Positions 28,600 through 38,034 of a stretch of 64,000 bases of DNA are shown piece by piece. The notes beneath the pieces were generated by a model. The model had not been told where the DNA came from and did no database searches. It worked only from the letters and a program-made list of their open reading frames with translations. The position numbers and the translations under genes are program-made. Positions within the stretch are counted from its first letter, which is position 1. Each line of letters starts with the position of its first letter. Origin of the DNA: Hyphomonas sp. (GTDB lineage Bacteria; Pseudomonadota; Alphaproteobacteria; Caulobacterales; Hyphomonadaceae); assembly GCA_002700305.1 (NCBI GenBank), contig PACZ01000040.1, forward strand, positions 48,232-112,231, written 5' to 3'.

Positions 28600-29994
28600 T
28601 CAGCAGCTGCCATCTTCAATACAGGCGACCAGTTGTTTCAGCGAGGTGAGGTGGCTACCGACGAGATCGTGGGTGCCGAACAGCGGCAGGTCGATGTCCG
28701 GCGAGATGCCCTTGCCCTCGAACACGTTGCCGCCTGCATCGGCGAATATCTCGTTCGAAAGCTCAAGGTACCAGCCATTCGGCAGGGGTTTTGCCAGCGG
28801 TGTCGAGAAGGCGCCCCGGCTCGTCTGTCCGGCCGTCCTGATCTGGGGAAGCTGCCGCAGCATCATGGCCGTGATCTCGCCTCCGGAAACGGTGACATCG
28901 CTGATGATGACATAGACGGGCTTTGTATAGCGCGGCCCATCCTGATACGGATTGATTGTATAGGCGGCCAGCGGCGCGCCATCCCATTCGGTTCTGACGG
29001 TGTAAGCCGTGAAAGGTGAATCGGTAAACCGGCTGGCAATGGCGCGGGTGATGGCGTCATAACCGCCGCGATTGTTCGACAGGTCGAGGATCAGCGCATC
29101 CGTACCGTCAAATCCGGCAAGCGCCTCATCGAACAGGGCGTGCAGGGCCGCGACCTCCGCTTCGGCCCATTCCGGCGTGCCGGGCTCGTGCCCGGTCGTG
29201 AAACCACCCATGGTGAAGATCTGGATGTACCCGATATGGTCATTGATCGTGCCACGGATGAATCGCTCATTGCCCGTATGGACTGCGCCCTCATCCAGAT
29301 AGGGCATGAGATTGTCGAGAAGTCCGATCAGCCAGGGACTCTCGCCCATTTCTTCGCGAGCGCGCGGCAACGTCGTGCCGAGACCAAACTGGATCCGTCT
29401 GGTCTCCTCCTCAAGGCTGGCGACCAGCTTGGTGTGGGAGTCCTGAAGCGGTTCCAGAAGACCTGCCAGCAGGTCGAGCAGGTCTGCCTCGCTCATCTCT
29501 GGCGACAGGCTGGCGCGTGCGGCGGCCACGTTCTGCTCCCAATCGACACCGCGCTGGTCGAAGAAGGCGTAGTGGCGGCTGAAGACCGATGTGAAGACAT
29601 CGAAGACGGCTTCGGGGGTGGTGTCGGCCTCGTCGCGGCAAGTCTCCGGCAGGGTATCGATCCGGGTAAAGACAGCATGTCCGTCCGCGGGCAGGTATTC
29701 AAACCGGGCCGTGCCATCTGCCTGCGGGGTGAAGTAGCGGTATTCTATCTGCCCCATCATGGTCGGGCCGTCTTGGCGTGTCGGATAGCAGGCGACTGGC
29801 GTTTCCTGCCAGCGGATGATGTCTTCCGGCGTGATCTGAAGCAGCCAGCCGGATTCTTCAGACCGCCAGACGCCCTGCGCTTCGGCCAGCATACCGTTTC
29901 CCGTGTCGAGCATCTGGCGGCTGGCGGGTTCGGGCGGCACATATGTGCCTGCGCAACCGGCAAGACCCAGAAGAAGAATTAGCGTGCGAAACAT
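28600..29994 (-). CDS. S41-family (C-terminal-processing-like) peptidase lipoprotein
   Basis: 464 residues with a short lipoprotein signal (LLLGLAGC, Cys14). An N-terminal beta-rich domain, then the S41 tail-peptidase fold: ADLLDLLAGLLEPLQDSHTK, IGYIQIF, LILDLSNNRGGYDAITRAIA, and the nucleophile region SDVTVSGGEITAMML, where Ser is followed by GGE rather than the usual AGE. No clear PDZ domain is visible. It lies 25 bases behind the TetR gene on the same strand. The substrate is unknown. Confidence 0.85.
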   Translation of the reverse strand: MFRTLILLLGLAGCAGTYVPPEPASRQMLDTGNGMLAEAQGVWRSEESGWLLQITPEDIIRWQETPVACYPTRQDGPTMMGQIEYRYFTPQADGTARFEYLPADGHAVFTRIDTLPETCRDEADTTPEAVFDVFTSVFSRHYAFFDQRGVDWEQNVAAARASLSPEMSEADLLDLLAGLLEPLQDSHTKLVASLEEETRRIQFGLGTTLPRAREEMGESPWLIGLLDNLMPYLDEGAVHTGNERFIRGTINDHIGYIQIFTMGGFTTGHEPGTPEWAEAEVAALHALFDEALAGFDGTDALILDLSNNRGGYDAITRAIASRFTDSPFTAYTVRTEWDGAPLAAYTINPYQDGPRYTKPVYVIISDVTVSGGEITAMMLRQLPQIRTAGQTSRGAFSTPLAKPLPNGWYLELSNEIFADAGGNVFEGKGISPDIDLPLFGTHDLVGSHLTSLKQLVACIEDGSC

Positions 29995-30019
29995 GTCAGA
30001 AGCCCAAAAGTGACCGCGG

Positions 30020-30646
30020 TCACCTTTTAGGTTTGCCGCTGCCGGAAGGCAACAGGTTTCCTGTCGCGAGCTGTTCGATTGCGCGGAACCTGATTTCCAG
30101 ATCTCTCAGGATGTTCTGACTCTTCCCGGTCACCACGCATTGCCTCACCGTGCCGGTAAACAGGGTGAGCATCAGGTCTGCAATGGCGGCGCTCCCGGTC
30201 CCGGCAGGTAAATCGCCTCGGGCAACAGCGCGCTGGACCTGCTCCTCGAAAGCTTCATGCGCGATGGCATCATTCTGCGTCTCGACCGCCTGGATGGCCG
30301 GCGTTGTCGGCGACAGCAGGGTCTTGGCCTGCCAGAGCTCCGGCGATGCCTCGCAGAGGCTGATGGTCCGCCGGCAGGTTTCCAGTGCGGCATCGGTCAA
30401 TGTGCCGGCGGTATTCTCCCCCTCGGCCGTTTCGAAGGCTGTTGCGATGAGCCGCCGGTACCATTCGGCCAGAATATCTGCCTTGGACGGAAAGTGATTG
30501 AAGAAGGTTCCCTTGGCGACTCCTGCGGCCCGGGTGATTTCGGCAACAGTTACGGTGTCGTATCCCTTCTCCTCGAACAGGGCGATCGCTGCCGCATAGA
30601 GGGCTTCGAAGACTTCGCGTTTCTTGGTGTCGCGTTTTCCGGCCAT
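30020..30646 (-). CDS. TetR/AcrR family transcriptional regulator
   Basis: 208 residues. The N-terminal helix-turn-helix is visible in TVAEITRAAGVAKGTFFNHF at about 33-52, followed by a ligand-binding helical domain with a TetR C-terminal layout. A 22-bp perfect palindrome lies eight bases before its start, which suggests autoregulation. Neighbours are a Zn alcohol dehydrogenase upstream and the S41 peptidase downstream, all on the minus strand. Confidence 0.93.
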   Translation of the reverse strand: MAGKRDTKKREVFEALYAAAIALFEEKGYDTVTVAEITRAAGVAKGTFFNHFPSKADILAEWYRRLIATAFETAEGENTAGTLTDAALETCRRTISLCEASPELWQAKTLLSPTTPAIQAVETQNDAIAHEAFEEQVQRAVARGDLPAGTGSAAIADLMLTLFTGTVRQCVVTGKSQNILRDLEIRFRAIEQLATGNLLPSGSGKPKR

Positions 30647-30654
30647 GATCCAAT

Positions 30655-30676
30655 CCCTTCTGGCGCGCCAGAAGGG
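30655..30676. promoter_or_regulatory. 22-bp perfect palindrome, probable TetR operator
   Basis: Arms CCCTTCTGGCG and CGCCAGAAGGG meet with no spacer. The palindrome lies between the alcohol dehydrogenase stop (30691) and the TetR start (30646). There is no T-run after it, so an operator is more likely than a terminator. Confidence 0.65.
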
Positions 30677-30690
30677 ACCGGTTCTACAGC

Positions 30691-31791
30691 CTAGTCAAAC
30701 ACCACAACCTGCCGCGCGACGGTGCCCTTGTTGTCCTTCAGGTTCTGCAAGGCGCCTGTGATGCCGTCGAGGCCGATGCGGTCTGAGATCATGTCGTCGA
30801 GGTGGAGCTTGCCCTGCCGGTAGAGTTCCACCAGGCGCGGGAAGTCGATCCGGAACTGGTTGGAGCCCATGATCGCGCCTTGCAGGCGTTTCTCGGTGAC
30901 CAGCATTTCGATGCCCGGAATCTCGATATTCACGCCCGGCGTAATCATGCCGATCAGCGTGGCGACGCCGCGCGGGCGCATCATGTGATAGGCCTGTTCG
31001 GCGGTCTGCTTCAGGCCGACGCATTCGAACGCATAGTGCACGCCGCCCTTGGTCAGCTCTTTGACCGCTTCAACGGCATTGACCTTGGACGGATTGACGA
31101 CGTCGGTCGCTCCGAACCGGACGGCCATCTGCAGCTTCTCGTCCGACAGGTCCACCGCGATGATCCGGCTTGCCCCGGCAATCGCTGCGCCATTGATGGC
31201 CGAGAGGCCGACCCCGCCGCAGCCGACCACGGCCACGGTCGATCCCGGCTCAACCTTCGCGGCATGGAAGACAGAGCCGACGCCCGTGATCACGCCGCAG
31301 CCGATCAGACAGGCGCGGTCGAGCGGCATGTCCTTGTCGATGGCACACAGCGTATTCTCGTGCACCAGGATCTGTTCGGCAAAGGAGGAGAGGTTCAGGA
31401 ACTGGCCGACCTTCTCGCCCTTGATCGACAGACGCGGCGCCTCACTCATCTGGCGCTGGAACTGATCCTTGTTGATCGTGTGGCAGACCGACATGTGGCC
31501 GGAGAGGCAGTATTCGCACGTGCCGCAAAAAGGGGAGAGGATGGAGATGACATGGTCGCCCGGCTTCACGGCCGAGACCATGGAGCCAACGGCTTCCACG
31601 ACGCCCGCGCTTTCATGGCCGAGGATGACCGGCGTCTCGACCGGGAAATTGGCATCCCAGAAATGTACGTCGGAATGGCAGACCCCGACGGCTTTCAGCC
31701 GGACAAGGACTTCCCGCGGACCGGGTTTGTCGATCGTGACCTCTTCAATCGACAGCGGCTTGTTCGGCTCCCGCATCACAGCAGCTTTCAT
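30691..31791 (-). CDS. Zinc-dependent alcohol dehydrogenase
   Basis: 366 residues, medium-chain dehydrogenase. Catalytic zinc ligands in GVCHSDVHF and GHESAGVV, four structural-zinc cysteines in PFCGTCEYCLSGHMSVC, and the Rossmann motif GCGGVGLSAI. The layout resembles the class III-like/NAD-dependent alcohol dehydrogenases; the substrate is not evident. GGAGGAA precedes the ATG. The next gene downstream is the TetR regulator, separated by the palindrome. Confidence 0.93.
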   Translation of the reverse strand: MKAAVMREPNKPLSIEEVTIDKPGPREVLVRLKAVGVCHSDVHFWDANFPVETPVILGHESAGVVEAVGSMVSAVKPGDHVISILSPFCGTCEYCLSGHMSVCHTINKDQFQRQMSEAPRLSIKGEKVGQFLNLSSFAEQILVHENTLCAIDKDMPLDRACLIGCGVITGVGSVFHAAKVEPGSTVAVVGCGGVGLSAINGAAIAGASRIIAVDLSDEKLQMAVRFGATDVVNPSKVNAVEAVKELTKGGVHYAFECVGLKQTAEQAYHMMRPRGVATLIGMITPGVNIEIPGIEMLVTEKRLQGAIMGSNQFRIDFPRLVELYRQGKLHLDDMISDRIGLDGITGALQNLKDNKGTVARQVVVFD

Positions 31792-31875
31792 GGCGTTTCC
31801 TCCTGATCTTTATCTTTTGCCTGAGGATGACCCTGAAAACCGGTCTTGGCGAGACCTGCCGCTAGGGGAGGTCGA

Positions 31876-32649
31876 TCAGGAAAGGGAAGACCGGGTGAGG
31901 GCGTGCCAGGGCGCTGTGAGCGTCTTGCGGCCAGCATCCGGCAACAGATCTGGCGCACCGAGCGCCATGGCCGCTTCGATCAGGCAGAGCGAGGCGGTGT
32001 ACCAGGGTTCGGCCAGGTGCATCTCTGGATCTTCTTCTTCCGGTCCATCCGTCGTGTACCAGGCCATGTCGCCGAACTCGCGGATCGCGCTGTCGCAAAC
32101 ACTGTTGAAGATCGCCGCCAGCCCCCGCCCGATCGGGGAGACCGGCGTGCCGCCTGCGCCGATGACGCCTTCCCAGTCCTCGAACACGCGCTTGTCGTCC
32201 GGCAAGTCTTTCCAGTTCAGCCATGCGCGGGAATAGAGCCGTCCGGCCTCCGGGGCGCGATGCTCAGACAGGGTCAGGGCGTCCTCACGGCGAAGCCGGG
32301 CGGCGCGGTCAAGGATCCAGACGACGGCCTCGCCATGAGGGCCGAAACATTCGGCTGGCGGCACCTGTCTCAGGATGCGGACGGCCACGGCCCGTGTGTA
32401 GTCGCCAGTATGGTTCTGCGGAGAGATGGCATCCACCACCTCGGCTTCCCAGACGGTTCCCGGCCAGCTCGTGATCAGCACACCGGCCAGCGAATGCTCC
32501 ACCACGATCCAGGGCGCATCGCGGGTTTCGTTGCGGATCACATCCCCCTTCGCAGCCCCGGCGAAACGCAGGTCCCGGCGTTCATCAGCCACATAGATGA
32601 AGCCGGTCTGCCTTTTCCGCCCAAGGCCGCGGAGCGGGTTTGAGACCAT
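31876..32649 (-). CDS. Hypothetical protein
   Basis: 257 residues, soluble, no signal peptide or membrane segment. An N-terminal beta-rich half (residues 1-100; FIYVADERRDLRFAG, WIVVEHSLAGVLITSWPG) is followed by an alpha-helical half rich in Trp and acidic residues. I do not recognise a family. ATG at 32649 lies seven bases after the alkaline phosphatase stop, so the two are probably cotranscribed. The reading frame on the opposite strand here is compositionally implausible (Arg/Gly-rich). Confidence 0.65.
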   Translation of the reverse strand: MVSNPLRGLGRKRQTGFIYVADERRDLRFAGAAKGDVIRNETRDAPWIVVEHSLAGVLITSWPGTVWEAEVVDAISPQNHTGDYTRAVAVRILRQVPPAECFGPHGEAVVWILDRAARLRREDALTLSEHRAPEAGRLYSRAWLNWKDLPDDKRVFEDWEGVIGAGGTPVSPIGRGLAAIFNSVCDSAIREFGDMAWYTTDGPEEEDPEMHLAEPWYTASLCLIEAAMALGAPDLLPDAGRKTLTAPWHALTRSSLS

Positions 32650-32656
32650 GGAAGGC

Positions 32657-34249
32657 TTATTCGCGCTCCGGCCCGGCAACCAGCCCGCTGGCCCGGCCCA
32701 TGACCTGGAAGATCTCGTTCTGCTCCATCACGCCGGAGACGAGTTCCGATCCGGGGCCAGAGGCGAAGATGGCCACATCGTCGCCGCCATGGGTCTCAGA
32801 CCACATCGGGTAGAGCGACTGCTGGAGGAAATCCTTGTCGGTCGTGTCGACGCCGGTGAGATCCTTGCGGGTGCAATCGAAGCCGTCTTCTGTGGCCGTG
32901 CAGGCGCCCGGCCCGTTCATGTAGCCGAGCGTCGTGTAGGGCTTGCCGTCGAGCGCCTTGGAGGGCGTGCCGTCAATCGACATGGAAGACAGGCCGAGGA
33001 TCGGATTGCCGCGCCGCGCATAGCCCGAAATGGTCAGCGTGTGGGAATGGTCGGCGGTCACGATGATCAGCGTATCGTCCGAATTGGTCATCTCCAGCGC
33101 TGCCTTGATCGCCTGGTCGAACTGGTCGGCTTCCTCCAGCGCCCGGGCGGCATTGCCGGCATGGTGGGCGTGGTCGATGCGGCCGCCTTCGACGAGGAGC
33201 ACGAAACCATCCGGATCCTGCGACAGGCGGGTGATCGCGGCGCGCGTCATGTCCACAATGGACGGCTCGCCGGCCGGGTCTTCGGCGCGGTCGAGTTCAT
33301 AGTCCATATGGGAGGGCTCGAAGAGGGCGAGCACCTTGTCTTCGCTGGCAAAGTCCTCCGCGTCGAAGCCTTCGCGGTCGATGATGAATTTATGGTTCGG
33401 GCGGGCCGTCCACTCCGCGATCAGGTCGCGCTGGTCTTTCCGGTCACTGACCTTGCCCGGATATTCCGGATCTTCCATCCCACCCTTCAGGAAGGCCGAG
33501 CGGCCGCCGCCCATGGCGACTTCAAAGCCGTCGCCGGCCGGCCAGTCGATGAACTGGGAGGCGATGTCCGGGCAGGCACCGGCCGCCGCGCCGCCGGAAC
33601 CGACAAAGGCTTCCCAGTCGCGGTTTGCTGACTTCGAATAGGTGGCGCCGGGCGTGGCGTGGGTCAGGCGGGCCGTGGTGATGACGCCTGTTGCAAGACC
33701 GGCCGCTTCCGCGATCTCGAAAATCGTGTCCGTCGTGTTGCCTTCGACGCTGGCGCAATTGTCATAGGAGGCATCGCCGGTGATGCCGAGCGTGCGGGAA
33801 TTGGTTTTCACGCCGCTCATCATGGCCGTAGCGGTGGAGGCGGAGTCCGCGATCTGGGCGTCGTGGCTATAGGTCTTGGACAGGGCGGAATAGGGGAGCT
33901 GGTCCATGGTCAGCTTGTAGGATTCTCCGTCCACACCGCGTTTCTGCCCGGCATAGATCCGGGTTGCCGTGACCGTCGGGATGCTCATGCCGTCGCCGAT
34001 GAAGAGGATCACATTCTTTGCCGGACGCAGGCCGCGCGCCGCGATCTTCGCGTCGATCGCCGCCTGCGCATTCAGGTAATAGTCATTGCCTGCCTGGCGG
34101 GGCACGGCTGGTTCACGGTCCAGCGTGGCAATCGGGGAGGCAACGGGCTCGGTCACGACCACTTCTGCAGTTTCGGTCTCTGCCGGTGTGGCCGCACACC
34201 CGGCAAGGACGAGAGCGATAAGGGGCAGGGCGGTGAGAGTCTTGCGCAT
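32657..34249 (-). CDS. Alkaline phosphatase (PhoA type), lipoprotein
   Basis: 530 residues. Lipoprotein signal LIALVLAGC (Cys18). Metal and catalytic motifs: FIGDGMS, nucleophile DSASTATAMMSG, GRIDHAHHAG and TADHSHT. Removes phosphate from organic monoesters in the periplasm, anchored to a membrane. The start at 34249 follows GGAGG; the much longer frame reading back into the EamA gene is an artefact. No well-spaced Pho box was found upstream. Confidence 0.94.
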   Translation of the reverse strand: MRKTLTALPLIALVLAGCAATPAETETAEVVVTEPVASPIATLDREPAVPRQAGNDYYLNAQAAIDAKIAARGLRPAKNVILFIGDGMSIPTVTATRIYAGQKRGVDGESYKLTMDQLPYSALSKTYSHDAQIADSASTATAMMSGVKTNSRTLGITGDASYDNCASVEGNTTDTIFEIAEAAGLATGVITTARLTHATPGATYSKSANRDWEAFVGSGGAAAGACPDIASQFIDWPAGDGFEVAMGGGRSAFLKGGMEDPEYPGKVSDRKDQRDLIAEWTARPNHKFIIDREGFDAEDFASEDKVLALFEPSHMDYELDRAEDPAGEPSIVDMTRAAITRLSQDPDGFVLLVEGGRIDHAHHAGNAARALEEADQFDQAIKAALEMTNSDDTLIIVTADHSHTLTISGYARRGNPILGLSSMSIDGTPSKALDGKPYTTLGYMNGPGACTATEDGFDCTRKDLTGVDTTDKDFLQQSLYPMWSETHGGDDVAIFASGPGSELVSGVMEQNEIFQVMGRASGLVAGPERE

Positions 34250-34311
34250 AGGGGCCTCCGGTAGATTCGACTTTTCTGCGTCGTAAGGTGTTTGTGTGAC
34301 GGTTTTGCTTG

Positions 34312-35217
34312 TCAGTCGACCGCCACGCGCGGTTTCCGGCCGCGTTGGGCCAGCCAGACTGCAAACAGGATGACCACGCCGCCCATCGCCTGAAGGACGG
34401 TCAGGGACTCCCCGAACAGACGCCAGGAAACGGCGGCGGCCACAACGGGCTGAACGAGGACCAGCAGGCCCGCAACCGCCGCAGATGTCCGGCCAAGTCC
34501 TGTCACGATTAGGGCCTGTCCGGCGATCTGGGAGACCAGCGCCAGGAAGATCGGCACCTGAAAGCCGGCTGCCGTTTTCGGGACAAAGGTTTCGCCCGTC
34601 GCCAGCACGATGCAGCCCGCAACGATGACCTCTACGAAGGTCAGCCAGAAGATGGCTTCGATGCCGCCAATCGTCCGGCGGGCAATGTTCGAGCAGAGCA
34701 TGTAGCCGCTGACGAGAAAGGCGGCGGCCACGGCGAAGAGGTCGCCATGTATATTGCCTTTGCCGCTCTCTCCGCCGCCCAGCGACAGGGCGGCTGCGCC
34801 CAGAATGGCGAGGGCGGCGGCAACGAACCAGAAGGCATGCGGGCGCTGTTTCAGGAAAAACCAGGCGCCGAACCCGACAAGCACATTGCCGAGGTTCACG
34901 ATGAAGGTTGCGTTCGACACCGTCGTCAGCGTCAGGGCGTGGTGCCAGAGGGCGATGTCCAGCGTGAAGAAGGTGCCGGCCATCAGGATGAACCGGTTCG
35001 GCAGGCGCGGGGCGCGCCGCTCGATCAGGAAGACCAGTGCCAGCAGCAGGGGCAGGGCAAAGACATAGCGCCAGAAGGCAATGGCCTGCGGTCCAAGCTC
35101 GTCCAGGCCGAAGCGCAGGCCGATGGGGGCAAAGCCGATGCCCACACCGCCAGCCAGAACCATCAGCGGCCCCGTCCACGAGCGCGGCGTTGGCGGGGAG
35201 GCGGGTATGGCTGTCAT
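34312..35217 (-). CDS. EamA/DMT-family transporter
   Basis: 301 residues with ten hydrophobic segments in two EamA repeats (for example FALPLLLALVFLIERR, ALAILGAAALSLGGG, LFGESLTVLQAMGGVVILFA). Drug/metabolite transporter superfamily; the substrate is unknown. The ATG overlaps the gluQ stop by four bases, so it follows gluQ in an operon. Confidence 0.9.
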   Translation of the reverse strand: MTAIPASPPTPRSWTGPLMVLAGGVGIGFAPIGLRFGLDELGPQAIAFWRYVFALPLLLALVFLIERRAPRLPNRFILMAGTFFTLDIALWHHALTLTTVSNATFIVNLGNVLVGFGAWFFLKQRPHAFWFVAAALAILGAAALSLGGGESGKGNIHGDLFAVAAAFLVSGYMLCSNIARRTIGGIEAIFWLTFVEVIVAGCIVLATGETFVPKTAAGFQVPIFLALVSQIAGQALIVTGLGRTSAAVAGLLVLVQPVVAAAVSWRLFGESLTVLQAMGGVVILFAVWLAQRGRKPRVAVD

Positions 35218-36059
35218 GGAAGGCCTGTCATCCGGCGAAGGTCGTCCGGCGTCTTGCCTTCATCCCGCCAGGCACGCAATCCCCTGTCGCCAGCCCTTTT
35301 GGATAGTTTCTTTCCGTCAGGCCCCAGAATGAGGGCGTGGAAACGGTAGACGGGCTGCGGCCAGTCCATCAGCGCCTGCAGCAAGGCATGGACGGAGGTC
35401 ATCTCCCGAATGTCCTCGCCCCGGATCACATGCGTCACACCTTGAAGCGCATCGTCATGGCAGCAGGCGAGGTGATAGGAGGCCGGGGTTTCCTTCCGGC
35501 CCAGCACCACGTCACCGAAGGGGGCCGGGTCTGCGGGCACCCGGCGCGGCGTTCCGTTGCTCTCATCGACATAGCCAAGCCGCTCATAGCGGGGGCCCAG
35601 CGCATCGCGGGCGGCGGCCAGCGAAAGGCGCCAGGCGAACGACTCGCCCCGGGCAAGGCGCTTTTCCTCCTCGCTCGCCGGCAGGGGGCGCCCCCTGAAA
35701 CCCCATTCGTCCGGCCTGGCACCCGCTGGCATGGCGGCGGCGATCTCTCGGCGTGTGCGGAAGCATCGATAGACAAGCCCGCGCATCCGCAAGTCCGTTA
35801 TAGTCGCCTCATAATCATCGAAATGATCGGACTGGCGCCGGACAGGTCCGTCCCAGTCCAGCCCCAGCCATTGCAGGTCCTCAAGGATCGCCGCCTCATA
35901 TTCCGGGCGGCAGCGCGTCTGGTCGATGTCCTCTATTCGCAACAGGACCCGGCCATTGGCCGCCCGGGCGGCGTCCCAGACATGAAAGGCGGAACAGGCA
36001 TGGCCGAGGTGCAGATAGCCTGTGGGGGACGGCGCAAACCGGGTGACGAATTCCGACAT
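35214..36059 (-). CDS. gluQ: Glutamyl-Q tRNA(Asp) synthetase
   Basis: 281 residues, the length of the catalytic domain of glutamyl-tRNA synthetase without the anticodon domain. APSPTGYLHLGHA (HIGH motif) and KKLSKRAGD (KMSKS motif) are present. Attaches glutamate to queuosine in tRNA(Asp). The start at 36059 (MSEFVTRF) has GGGAGG upstream; the longer frame lacks support. EamA follows with a four-base overlap. Confidence 0.93.
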   Translation of the reverse strand: MSEFVTRFAPSPTGYLHLGHACSAFHVWDAARAANGRVLLRIEDIDQTRCRPEYEAAILEDLQWLGLDWDGPVRRQSDHFDDYEATITDLRMRGLVYRCFRTRREIAAAMPAGARPDEWGFRGRPLPASEEEKRLARGESFAWRLSLAAARDALGPRYERLGYVDESNGTPRRVPADPAPFGDVVLGRKETPASYHLACCHDDALQGVTHVIRGEDIREMTSVHALLQALMDWPQPVYRFHALILGPDGKKLSKRAGDRGLRAWRDEGKTPDDLRRMTGLP

Positions 36060-36199
36060 GCCGCCCGTTTGCCTCCCGCCAATCCTGCTGTGCCGCCCCG
36101 CCATGCTGTCCGATGCGGCTTGCCCGCGTCAACAGCGTTTCCCTGTTGCAAGCGCGGCTCAGGAACCGTATCGCCAAAGGGCTTGAGAGGTCCAATTTT

Positions 36200-37267
36200 A
36201 TGCCTGTGACGGACTGGCTGACATCGGCAGAAGCCTGGGCGGACGCCCATGTGCGGGAAACTCAGTATCTCGCAGCGCTGGGGCTTGTCCTGGGGGTCCT
36301 GTTTGGCGGCTTTCTGATCGTCTTGGCGGCCCGTTTCTGCGTGCGTGTCGTTCGCCGGCTCAGCGATCTGATGGCCGCCCGTGCACTGCGTACGGACAAG
36401 ACGCCGGGATACAGGATCGTGCTGGCGCGTCCAGTCGGGCGCAAGCCGGGTCAAACGCTAAAATGGCTGCAGTCTGCACTGACGGAGCATCTTTCCGCAT
36501 TCAATTTCGGTGCACCGTTCCGGATCATGCGCATGAGCCCGCTGCCCGGCGGACTCGTGCCGCTCACCGTTGAGCGGGCCCGCAGGCGTATGGCGGCATC
36601 CGATGCGGACCTGTTTGTCTGGGGTGAACGCCGGGGACGGAAAGAGGACGGCCTTTTGCTTTATGGCCTGACCCGTGGCGGCGGACTGACGGCGGCTGAA
36701 GCGCGCCTGTTCACCCTGCGCCTGCCGGCCCGTGAGACGGCGATGGACGGGGCGATGCCGAAGATCGCCGCCTTCCTGCTGGCCAAGAAGCTGCAGCCGG
36801 GACTTGGCAATCCGCAATCCTTCCGTCCGGAGAAGATCAGCCTGCTGGCCGAAGCCCTGTCAGCCATGCTCGATCATGAAGGCCCTATGCCAGTGGCGGT
36901 GCGCAATGAGGTGGAGGGCGATTTCTGCGCCTCAGCCGTGCATGTTGCGGAAGAGGCAGGGGACCTGGCCGGCCTCGACCGGGTGATCGCCCTGCGCCGG
37001 GAACACCTGACGGAAGGCGCGGTTCAGGCCGATCCGGAACGCGCCATCCAGGCCCGGATGGACATCGGCCGGGCGCTGCTGGCGCGGGCTGCGAAGAAAT
37101 ACGATCCCGAGCTTGTCCGAGAAGCGATCGGCTACCTGTCCCAGGTGGTGGAGGCCCTGAGGGCGGATCCGTCCATCATGCGCGCGCAGGCAGCCTCTGA
37201 CGCCATGTTCAAGGCGCAGAGCCTGATGGAGACTCGCAAGCGCTTTGCGGTGAACTTCGGGACCTAG
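36200..37267 (+). CDS. Hypothetical membrane-anchored protein with helical repeats
   Basis: 355 residues. One strong membrane helix at about 25-45 (LGLVLGVLFGGFLIVLAARF), then a mixed domain containing DADLFVWGERRGRKEDGLLL and a C-terminal helical region (about 255-355) reminiscent of tetratricopeptide-like pairs. ATG at 36200 follows GAGAGG; an upstream frame opening at 36113 has no such site. It is divergent from gluQ. I do not recognise the family. Confidence 0.75.
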   Translation: MPVTDWLTSAEAWADAHVRETQYLAALGLVLGVLFGGFLIVLAARFCVRVVRRLSDLMAARALRTDKTPGYRIVLARPVGRKPGQTLKWLQSALTEHLSAFNFGAPFRIMRMSPLPGGLVPLTVERARRRMAASDADLFVWGERRGRKEDGLLLYGLTRGGGLTAAEARLFTLRLPARETAMDGAMPKIAAFLLAKKLQPGLGNPQSFRPEKISLLAEALSAMLDHEGPMPVAVRNEVEGDFCASAVHVAEEAGDLAGLDRVIALRREHLTEGAVQADPERAIQARMDIGRALLARAAKKYDPELVREAIGYLSQVVEALRADPSIMRAQAASDAMFKAQSLMETRKRFAVNFGT

Positions 37268-37278
37268 ACCGGCAGACC

Positions 37279-37929
37279 TCAGACAGACAGACCAACAGGG
37301 CAGGAGACGCCCGTGCCGCCAATACCGCAATAACCTGCCGGGTTCTTGGCGAGATATTGCTGATGATAGTCCTCGGCGAAATAGATCTCGCCGAGCGGTG
37401 CGACTTCGGTCGTGATTTTCCCGGCATGACCGGCTTCGGCGAGGGATTTTTCGTAGGCTGAGATCATCCGCCGGGCGGTGTCTGCCTGCGCATCGCTGGT
37501 CGTGTAGACAGCCGAGCGGTATTGGGTGCCGACATCATTGCCCTGGCGCATGCCCTGGGTCGGGTCGTGGTTTTCCAGGAAGAGCTTCATCAGCCCCTCA
37601 AATGAGATGACGGCCGGGTCAAAAATCACATCGACGACTTCGGTATGGCCGGTCTGGCCGGAGCAGACTTCTTCATAGGTCGGGTTTGGCGTGTAGCCGC
37701 CCGCATAGCCGACCCGGGTCAGCCAGACACCATCCTGTTCCCAGAACTTGCGTTCAGCGCCCCAGAAACAGCCAAGGCCGAACACAGCGCGCTCAAAACC
37801 CGCAGGCGTTTCGGCCAGAAGTTCGCGCCCGTTCACAAAATGGGTCTCGGCAGTCGGGATCGGATGCGGCCGGCCCTTCAGCGCGGTTTCCGGCGTCGGC
37901 ATTGCAGCAGGTTTACGGGTGAACAGCAT
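37279..37929 (-). CDS. msrA: Peptide methionine-(S)-S-oxide reductase
   Basis: 216 residues. GLGCFWGAE contains the catalytic cysteine of MsrA, followed by [19 protein letters not shown] and a C-terminal [10 protein letters not shown] with resolving cysteines. Repairs oxidised methionine. The start at 37929 has an ideal AAGGAGG site; the frame extending to 38064 would run into the tRNA gene. Confidence 0.96.
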   Translation of the reverse strand: MLFTRKPAAMPTPETALKGRPHPIPTAETHFVNGRELLAETPAGFERAVFGLGCFWGAERKFWEQDGVWLTRVGYAGGYTPNPTYEEVCSGQTGHTEVVDVIFDPAVISFEGLMKLFLENHDPTQGMRQGNDVGTQYRSAVYTTSDAQADTARRMISAYEKSLAEAGHAGKITTEVAPLGEIYFAEDYHQQYLAKNPAGYCGIGGTGVSCPVGLSV

Positions 37930-38034
37930 GGCGGCCTCCTTCAGCTGTTCTTTCATATGGGACGTAGCTGTTGCAACGGCAATCACAGTCTTGCGAGGTT
38001 CGTCCCCATCAGTTAGAGCGTCCGCTGCTGGATT

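Noticed and set aside
34270..34320. Pho-box-like CTGACAA and CCGTCAC upstream of alkaline phosphatase
   Set aside because: The two half-sites are 13 rather than 11 bases apart and each has mismatches, so it is not called.
34250..35179. N-terminal extension of the alkaline phosphatase frame back through the EamA gene
   Set aside because: The extension is a second-frame shadow of EamA; a GGAGG site and lipoprotein signal mark the real start at 34249.
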